Assembly: GCA_964036045.1 (NCBI GenBank)
Contig: OZ038382.1
Location: 3,511,789 to 3,575,788, forward strand
Length of the DNA: 64,000 nucleotides
Direction: 5' to 3'
Source: Eutreptiella sp. 'Long Island Sound 2002'
Lineage: Eukaryota; Euglenozoa; Euglenophyceae; Eutreptiales; Eutreptiaceae
The position numbers and the translations under genes are program-made. This document shows positions 56,301 through 64,000 of this stretch, one piece after another. The notes under the pieces were generated by a model. The model saw nothing but the letters and a program-made list of their open reading frames with translations. It was not told the DNA's origin and did not search any database. Each line of letters begins with the position of its first letter. Position 1 is the stretch's first letter.

Positions 56301-58675
56301 GGCGCCTGTTCTCGGGCGCCCGCGCTGCGTGCCGGACGCTCCGCGCCCCACGACTCCCCGCCCACTACCCCCTCGCCATGTATACTGCCAAGTGTCATGG
56401 GACGGTCAACTGGTTTACCAGTGTCCGCCCCCCCTCCTACGGGGCCCTGCGCGTGCTGGACGCCATGACCGCCTCGGCCATGCGCGCCACCGCTGGGTGG
56501 ACCCTCTCCGCCTCTGCTCACTTCCTCCGTGAGGTCCCCGAAGGGGGAGTCGGTATACCCCCGGCACCGGTCGTTGGGTTTACTAACTTCTTCGGCGTCT
56601 ACATCCGACACCTGAACCACCCCAACTCCCTGGTCTGCCGGTCCACGCGCCACGGGCTCCTCACTGCCCTCTGGCGGTTCCATCCTTCCCAGCCCTGCCT
56701 CACCCCGGAGCTCGGACTCCGGTGCACCGCACACCCCACGGACCACGATCTATTTGTTGCCCTGTGCCACCGGTGCGACATCGCCATCCACTTACCCCCT
56801 GACAGCCATCTGCCACACCACACCCCCCATGTGCTGGCCCTGTCGTCGCCCGGACTCGAGGTCCAGGACACCCACGCGTGGATGCTTGCGGGCCATCGCA
56901 GTACAGAGGACGCGCGACGCAAGGGGTGGCCCCGGGCCTCGCCCCGCCCCACTCCGCCGGTCGGCACCGTCCCCCCGGTTAGACGCTGCCAAGCGGTGAC
57001 TGCGACCGTCCCCACGTTCTCCTGGCTCCCTGAGAACTATGGGATCCTCCACGACGCGTCGTGGTGCCCGAAGACCCGGCGCTGCGGCGGGGCAGTGGCG
57101 GTGTTCTGCCCCGTCACCCTCCGGTACCAGGTGTACCCCGTCCCCATCCCCTTGAGGCTGGACAACGCCTACACGGCGGAGCTGTACACGGCATGGGTGG
57201 CCCTCACCGCCAAGGGGCCCTCAGCCGACCCTGCCATCGGCTTCCAATCCGGTGCGTGGCACTTCGCGGACTGCAAAGGGTACATCACGGCGCAGGAAGG
57301 GCGCCGCGAGCCGGAAGACTCGCTGCAGGGAGATCTCATAAGATCGTGTCGCGACATGGCCCACGGTCATGCCCCTCCCCATCACCTCTATTCCCATATC
57401 GCCGGCACCTGGCTCGATACCCTGCTGGACCGGGTGGACGAGGCGGCAGGGCAGGCTGCGGACAATTGCCCGGACGCCGTGGGGTGGCTCGGCCCCCTAC
57501 AGAAACCCCGCGTCTGCTTCTCCCACGCGGGCCTCCAGGTCCACGACGCCGTGCCCCACGCGCGCCGCGCCTTGCTCGCCTCCCACCACGCCTTCTCTGC
57601 GTCCCCCCCGCCACAACACCTCCCCGACCTCAACGAGTACGCCAACATCGTCAGCCACGGTCTCATCACGTGGGGGGACCACCTCACGGTCACCGGCATC
57701 CGCCTCTCCCTGTTCCCCCCAAGAGATACGTCCTGCCCCCTCTGCACCATGCCCGCCTCCGGGGACCATATCCTCTCGTGCCCGCTAGACCCGCTCATCC
57801 GCGCCCACTACCATCGGTGGCTTGCGGCCCGACTCTCTCAGAGGTGCCATGCCTGGCGCCACTGTACGCCCACTGCTTGGGGCACCCTCGTCCTTTGGGG
57901 GGACGAGCCGTTCATACTGGCTGTGGATGGCTCCCCGGCCCACCACACCGTCGCAACCTACACTGTTGGTCGCCTCGGAGCCATCTCCACGCCACACAGG
58001 GATGCCCTGCTGCACAGAGGTCTGCGTCCTGCGCGTCTCCGTCGCCTACTCTGCGATGTCGTTCTCACTACCGTTCTCCTACATAAGCGGCACGCGGTGC
58101 CCGTTCTACCTCTTGCCGACTACCTCTCTCCCCTACCACGGGCCCCTGTTAACCAGTCCCTCGCCAACGATCCACCGCCAGAGTGGTATCACGTAGCCAA
58201 CTGGGCCCCAACGCCCGGCTCGGGCAGGTGGCCGGCCTGGGACGTCCTCCTAGGACTCTGGCTATCAGGGGACCTCCTCCTGGCCCCTAAGGTGAAGTCC
58301 GCCATCTCCACCCGGAACAAGCGCAGTCCGTACCGCGTCCTGTATGTGTACAACGAGACGAACCAGATGTCGCCGGCCGTGCAGCGGGAGATTGAGCTGG
58401 AAGCCCATGACGTGATCATCTTGGACAGTCTCGGACGGCACGGGCTTGCCCCCCATCTCCCGGATCGACGCCGCCTCTGGGCCATCCATTACGGTGGCAA
58501 TGGACGGAGCCTAGAGGCCGGCCTCTGTGGAGATGTGATCCCCTCGTGGTGTGCCGCACTACATTCCGCGTTCTCGGCCATCCTCACTGCGGCTTCCCAA
58601 GGACCCCGCACGGTCTTTAAGGACATGCAGGTGGCCATGGGTCGGCCCGCCCCGTGGCCCTGTCCCCGCCCGTGA
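53381..58675 (+). CDS. LINE ORF2: endonuclease-RT-RNase H, one internal TAG
   Basis: 1,764 codons in one frame, interrupted only by TAG at codon 670 (55388-55390). APE-type endonuclease: DVMTLNVQ near residue 204, HVQEAGP, GDLNAN with D339/N341, LDHIF, SDHLPV with D418/H419. Reverse transcriptase: RPLTNLATIWKL, motif A with D784/D785 (LSDDVRHAYGS), motif B GTGQGCPVSG, motif C D886/D887 (LLMDDTQW). RNase H: D1225 (ILHDASW), E1267 (TAELYTAW), D1297 (FADCKGY), then SHIAGTWLDTLL. A Cys-His motif C-X2-C-X7-H-X3-C starts at C1452. About 300 further residues are unassigned. All catalytic residues are present. Translation past the TAG needs readthrough, reassignment or reversion; otherwise RT is lost. 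Confidence 0.9.
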
Positions 58676-59083
58676 CCCGTCCTCGACCTCACGCGCCCGG
58701 ACCGCTCCGGTGCTGCGCGCAGTCGTGCCGGACCGCGCTCCTTGTCTGGCGGCGTTCTAAGTCGGAGGTGATGCCCCGGGAGACCCACATCTTCCGTGCC
58801 CGTTGATCTTGGAACGCTTACTCGGGTGGATCCAGGACAGGTCGGAGCGGTTGGTGGCCGGGACCGGAGAGCAGATCGAGCCGTAGCGTTGTCGTACACC
58901 GACGTTGTGACCCAGACGGCCTGCTGGGAGGAGCGTTCTCAGGTGTGCGACGAGATTCGTCTTGCTCTAGCGGAGGTAAGACGGAGGACTCCCTCGGCAG
59001 AGCCTGCGTTTGGCCCCCGAGGGACGACGCCAAGGCTCACCGTACGTGGGACCGCGGCAGGCGCTCCTCCTCCTCCTCCTCCT
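58676..59083 (+). other. LINE 3' UTR with (TCC)n tail
   Basis: Noncoding, ending in about seven TCC units (59064-59083) immediately before the target-site duplication. A simple-repeat tail instead of poly-A is known for several LINE clades and suggests the RT recognises the 3' UTR. Confidence 0.75.
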
Positions 59084-62000
59084 CCCTGGGTCAGTGGGCA
59101 GTGCAACTCCTGCAATACACTGCCGCACTGCCTGGGGGCAGTGGGCAGTGCAACTCCTGCAATGCAATGCCTCACTGCCTGGGGGCAGTGGGCAGTGCAA
59201 CTCCAAACTCCTGCCACGGATTGCCTCACTGCTTGGGGGCAGCGGGCGGTGCAACTTCTACAATGCACGGCCTCACTGCCTGGGGGCACTGGGCAGTGCA
59301 ACTCCTGCAATGCACTGCCTCAGTGCCCTGGGGGCAGTGGGAAGTGGAAGTCCTGCAATGCACTGCCTCACTGCCTGGGGGCAATGGGCAGTGCAACTCC
59401 AAACTCCTGCCACGCACTGCCTCACTGCCTGGGGGCAGCGGGCGGTGCAACTTCTACAATGCACGGCCTCACTGCCTGGGGGCAGTGGGCAGTGCAACTC
59501 CTGCAATGCACTGCCTCAGTGCCCTGGGGGCAGTGGGAAGTGGAAGTCCTGCAATGCACTGCCTCAACGCCTGGGGGCAGTGGGCAGTGCAACTCCTGCA
59601 ATGCACTGCCTCACTGCCCTGGGGGCAGTGGACAGCGGAACTCCTGCAATGCACTGCCTCACTGCCTGGGGGGAGTGGGCAGTGGAACTCCTGCAATGCA
59701 CTGCCTCACTGCCTGGGGGCAGTGGACAGTGCAACTCCTGCAATGCACCGCCTCACTGCCTGGGGGCAGTGGGCAGTGAAACTCCCGCAATGCACTACCT
59801 CACTGCCTGGGGGCAGCGGGCAGTGCAACTCCTGCAATGCACTGCCCCACTGCCTGGGGGCAGCGGGCAGCGGAACTCCTGCAATGCACCGCCTCACTGC
59901 CCTGGGGGCAGTGGGCGGTGCAACTCCTGCAACGCACTGCCTCACTGCCTGGGGGCAGTGGGAAGTGCAACTCGTGCAATGCACTGCCGCACTGCTTGGG
60001 GGGCAGTGGGCAGCGCAACTCCTGCAACGCACTGCCGCACTGGCTTGGGGGCAGTGGGCAGTGGACCTCCGGCAATACACTGCCGCACTGCCTGGGGGCA
60101 GTGAGCAGTGCAGCTCCTGCATTACTCTGCCCCACTGCCTGGGGGCAGTGGACAGTGCAACTCCTGCAACGCACTGCCTCACTGTCTGGGGGCAGTGGGC
60201 AGCGGAACTCCTGCAATGCACTGCCTCACTGCCTGGGGGCAGTGGGCAGCGCAACTCCTGCAATGCACTGCCTCACTGCCCTGGGGCAGTGGGCAGCGGA
60301 ACTCCTGCAACGCACTGCCTCACTCCCTGGGAGCAGTGGGCAGTGCAACTCCTGCAATGCACTGCCTCACTGCCTGGGGGCAGTGGGCAGTGCAACTCCT
60401 GCAATGGGTGGTCGGAGTGTAGTGCCGGGCCTGTGGGGATGTACTACTGGGCGCACCGGCCTGGGGGGATGGGGAGTCCAACCCAGGGGGCGGTCGGGGC
60501 ATCCCTCAGGGCCTATGGGGGGCCATCATCTTCGGAGAACCGGGCGCACCGGCCTGGGGGGGACGGGGAGTCCAGGCCAGGGGGTGGTCGGAGCCTCCTC
60601 CAGGGCCAATGGGGAGGCGTCATTTGCTAATAACCGGGCGCACCGGCCTTCGGGGGACGGGGAGCCCAGCCCAGGGGGTGGTCGGAACCTCCTGCAAGGC
60701 CCATGGGGAGCCATCATCTTCCAATAACCGGGCGCGCCGGCCTGGGGGGGACGGGGAGTCTAGCCCAGGGGGTGGTCGGAGCCTCCTGCCAGGGCCAATG
60801 GGGGGCCATCTTCTTCAGAGAACCGGGCGCACCGGCCCGGGGGGGACAGGGAGCCCTGCCCAAGGGGTGTTCGGAGTCTCCTGCCAGGCCAATGGGGGGC
60901 CATCTTCTTCAGAGAACCGGGCGCACCGGCCCGGGGGGGACGGGGAGTCCTGCCCAGGGGGCGTTCGGAGTCTCCTGCCAAGCCAATGGGGGGCCATCTT
61001 CTTCAGAGAACCGGGCGCACCGGCCCGGGGGGGACGGGGAGTCCTGCCCAGGGGGTGTTCGGATCCTCCTGCCAGGGCAATGGGGGGCCATCTTCTTTAG
61101 AGAACCGGGCGCACCGGCCTTGGGGGGACGGGGAGTCCTGCCCAGGGGGTGTTCGAAGTCTCCTGCAAGGCCAGTGGGGGGCCATCTTTATTTAGAGAAC
61201 CGGGCGCACCGGCCTGGGGGGACGGGGAGTCCTGCCCAGGGGGTGTTCGGAGTCTCCTGCCAGGCCAATGGGGGGCCATCTTCTTCAGAGAACCGGGCGC
61301 ACCGGCCCGGGGGGGACGGGGAGTCCTGCCCAGGGGGTGTTCGGAGTCTCCTGCAAGGCCAGTGGGGGGCCATCTTCTTCAGTGGGCAGTGGAACTCCTG
61401 CAATGCACTGCCCCACTGCTTGGGGGCAGTGGACAGTGCAACTCCTGCAATGCAAGGCCTCACTGCCCCAAAGCAGTGGGCAGTGGAACTCCTGCAATGC
61501 ACTACCTCACTGCCCTGGGGCAGTGGGCAGTGGAACTCTTGCAATGCACTGCCTCACTGCCTGGGGGCAGCGGACAGTGCAACCTCTGCAATGCACTGCC
61601 TCATTGCCCTGGGTCAGTGGGCAGTGCAACTCCTGCAGTGCACCGCCTCACTGCCCTGGGGGCAGTGGGCAGTGCAACTCCGGCAATGCACTGCCTCACT
61701 GCCTGGGGGCAGTGGGCAGTGCAACTCCTGCAATACATTGCCGCACTGCTTGGGGGCAGTGGGCAGCGCAACTCCTGCAATACACTGCCGCACTGGCTTG
61801 GGGGCAGTGGGCAGTGGACCTCGGGCAATACACTGCCGCACTGCCTGGGGGCAGTGAGCAGTGCAGCTCCTGCATTACTCTGCCCCACTGCCTGGGGGCA
61901 GTGGACAGTGCAACTCCTGCAATGCACTGCCTTACTGTCTGGGGGCAGTGGGCAGCGGAACTCCTGCAATGCACTGCCTCACTGCCTGGGGGCAGTGGGC

Positions 62001-63770
62001 AGTGGAACTCCTGCAATGCACTGCCCCACTGCCTGGGGGTATTGGGCAGTGCAACTTCTGCAATACACTGCCGCACTGCCTGGGGGCAGTGGGCAGCGCA
62101 ACTCCTGCAATGCACTGCCTCACTGCCCTGGGGCAGTGGGCAGCGGAACTCCTGCAACGCACTGCCTCACTGCCTGGAAGCAGTGGGCAGTGCAACTCCT
62201 GCAATGCACTGCCTCACTGCCTGGGGGCAGTGGGCAGTGCAACTCCTGCAATGGGTGGTCGGAGTGTAGTGCCGGGCCTGTGGGGATGTACTACTGGGCG
62301 CACCGGACTGGGGGGATGGGGAGTCCAACCCAGGGGGTGGTCGGGGCATCCTTCAGGGCCTATGGGGGGCCATCATCTTCGGAGAACCGGGCGCACCGGC
62401 CTGGGGGGGACGGGGAGTCCAGGCCAGGGGGTGGTCGGAGCCTCCTGCAGGGCCCATGGGGAGGCGTCATCTGCTAATAACCGGGCGCACCGGCCTGGGG
62501 GGGACGGGGAGCCCAGCCCAGGGGGTGGTCGGAACCTCCTGCAAGGCCCATGGGGAGCCATCATCTTCCAATAACCGGGCGCACCGGCCTGGGGGGGACG
62601 GGGACTCCAGCCCGGGGGGTGGTCGGAGCCTCCTGCCAGGGCCAATGGGGGGCCATCTTCTTCAGAGAACCGGGCGCACCGGCCCGGGGGGGACAGGGAG
62701 TCGTGCCCAGGGGGTGTTCGGAGTCTCCTGCCAGGCCAATGGGGGGCCATCTTCTTTAGAGAACCGGGCGCACCGGCCCGGGGGGGACGGGGAGTCCTGC
62801 CCAGGGGGTGTTCGGAGTCTCCTGCCAGGCCAATGGGGGGCCATCTTCTTCAGAGAACCGGGCGCACCGGCCCGGGGGGGACGGGGAGTCCTGCCCAGGG
62901 GGTGTTCGGATCCTCCTGCCAGGGCCAATGGGGGGCCATCTTCTTCAGAGAACCGGGCGCACCGGCCCGGGGGGGACGGGGAGTCCTGCCCAGGGGGTGT
63001 TCGGAGTCTCCTGCCAGGGCAATGGGGGGCCATCTTCTTCAGAGAACCGGGCGCACCGGCCCGGGGGGGACGGGGAGTCCTGCCCAGGGGGTGTTCGGAG
63101 TCTCCTGTCAGGCCAAGGGGGGGCCATCTTTCTCAGAGAACCGGGCGCACCGGCCCGGGGGGGACGGGGAGTCCTGCCCAGGGGGTGTTCGGAGTCTCCT
63201 GCCAGGCCAAGGGGGGGCCATATCCTTCAGAGAACCGGGCGCACCGGCCCGGGGGGGACGGGGAGTCCTGCCCAGGGGGTGTTCGGAGTCTCCTGCCAGG
63301 CCAATGGGGGGCCATCTTCCTCAGAGGACCGGGCGCACCGGCCCGGGGGGGACGGGGAGTCCTGCCCAGGGGGTGTTCGGATTCCCCTGCCAAGCCAAGG
63401 GGGGGCCATCTTCTTCAGAGAACCGGGCGCACCGGCCTGGGGGGGACGGGGAGTCCTGCCCTGGGGGTGTTCGGAGTCTCCTGCCAGGCCAATGGGGGGC
63501 CATCTTCTTCAGAGAACCGGGAGCACCGGCCCGGGGGGGACGGGGAGTCCTGCCCAGGGGGTGTTCGGAGTCTCCTGCCAGGCCAATGGGGGGCCATCTT
63601 CTTCAGAGAACCGGGCGCACCGGCCCGGGGGGGACAGGGAGTCCTGCCCAGGGGGTGTTCGGAGTCTCCTGCCAGGCCAAGGGGGGGCCATCTTCTTCAG
63701 AGAACCGGGTGCACCGGCCTGGGGGGGACGGGGAGCCCAGCCCAAGGGGTGTTCGGAGTCTCCTGCCAGG

Positions 63771-63990
63771 CCTGTGGGTACTCCCTCCTACCTCTTAGCA
63801 GCAGCAGGCAAGTAAGCAGGCAGTACCGGGGGTCATAACCCCGGGGTAACAGTATCTGGGACTCAACGTGAGTCCTCTTAACCAGGAACAACCCCAAACA
63901 CCGCCGGGGCTTAACTCCCGAACGTAACGGTGTTTGGGGCCCCCGTGGGCCTTATGAGCCCACGGAGTGTACTGAGGCGTGGCTACCAGC
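63771..63990. repeat. structured end module, copy 2
   Basis: Offset from copy 1 by exactly 21,970 bp. All four stems are preserved: 63826-63844, 63859-63875, 63892-63939, 63943-63965. The few differences fall outside stems or in loops (for example T to A at about 63913). Similarity with copy 1 ends just after CTACCAGC (about 63990), ten bases before the window ends. Confidence 0.85.
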
Positions 63991-64000
63991 TGGACTGTGG

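Larger units (their letters stand above)
49607..59083 (+). mobile_element. full-length two-ORF LINE with target-site duplication
   Basis: A 9,477-bp insertion in a 47-bp array. CCCTGGGTCAGTGGGCAGTG lies directly left (49587-49606) and directly right (59084-59103). It is present once, uninterrupted, at the equivalent array position 47072-47091 (and at 61607-61626), proving insertion and a 20-bp duplication. Order: 5' UTR of about 765 bp, ORF1, 8-bp gap, ORF2, 3' UTR of about 405 bp ending in (TCC)n instead of poly-A. APE endonuclease, RT, RNase H and a Cys-His motif place it among APE-type non-LTR elements with RNase H. The exact clade needs a tree. The intact duplication and ORF1 point to a recent insertion. 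Confidence 0.93.
43239..63990. repeat. composite tandem-repeat superunit, copy 2 (LINE inside)
   Basis: Same microsatellite and leader as copy 1, then alternating blocks. 47-bp: 43651-44665. 94-bp: to 45508. 47-bp: to 46005. 94-bp: to 46852. 47-bp: to 48290. 94-bp: to 49365. 47-bp: to 49606. LINE: 49607-59083. 47-bp: to 60405. 94-bp: to 61382. 47-bp: to 62257. 94-bp: to 63770. The end module closes it (63771-63990). There is no long 82-bp array, only a single 82-type unit opening the 94-bp blocks at 48291, 60406 and 62258. Without the LINE it is about 11.3 kb. Confidence 0.85.

Noticed and set aside
33437-63770. CRISPR array
   Set aside because: Units are strictly head to tail without spacers and sit in eukaryotic DNA. 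No cas genes.
1-64000. Dinoflagellate spliced-leader relics, telomeric repeats, tRNA or rRNA genes
   Set aside because: Looked for by eye and not found. The lineage is therefore left open. tRNAscan-SE and Infernal would be decisive.

Overview
This window is nuclear DNA of a eukaryote, most likely a microbial alga or other protist with a repeat-swollen genome. The reasons are sparse intronless single genes, no operons, several classes of eukaryotic retroelement (APE-type LINE, DIRS-like tyrosine-recombinase retroelements), small inverted-repeat transposons and tens of kilobases of tandem repeats. I cannot name the species. I saw no rRNA or tRNA gene, CRISPR array, telomere repeat or dinoflagellate spliced-leader relic.

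1-33 kb is a mosaic of decayed mobile DNA with two recognisable cellular-type genes. One is a JmjC/cupin_8-like Fe(II) oxygenase ORF (12610-13623). The other is a class III metallophosphoesterase of the MPPED/UPF0046 type (23950-24672). Around them lie a broken DIRS-like element (about 5.9-8.3 kb, partly inverted), a LINE reverse-transcriptase stub (14.1-14.6 kb), a Ulp1/C48-protease remnant (15.5-16.3 kb) and a second DIRS-like element with recognisable split direct repeats (16821-22409). There are also inverted-repeat elements capped by poly-C/poly-G runs, a dispersed ~0.7 kb repeat present twice (5.1 kb and 29.3 kb), and AT-rich palindromic repeats.

33-64 kb is dominated by two direct copies of one composite tandem-repeat superunit. 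Each starts with a (GTGTT)n microsatellite and a ~300-bp leader, runs through arrays of 47-, 82- and/or 94-bp repeats, and ends in a ~220-bp module of consecutive perfect hairpins. Copy 1 spans about 33029-42020 and copy 2 about 43239-63990. The 47-bp unit is itself a near-perfect hairpin. The very long ORFs here (up to 1336 codons) are by-products of repeats that lack stop codons.

Copy 2 was entered by a full-length two-ORF LINE (49607-59083). It has an exact 20-bp target-site duplication and a (TCC)n tail. Its ORF2 encodes an APE endonuclease, reverse transcriptase, RNase H and a zinc-binding motif, but carries one in-frame TAG between endonuclease and reverse transcriptase.

The least familiar structures are the hairpin satellite, the conserved multi-hairpin end module shared by both superunits, and the DIRS-like element with its recombinase upstream of the reverse transcriptase.
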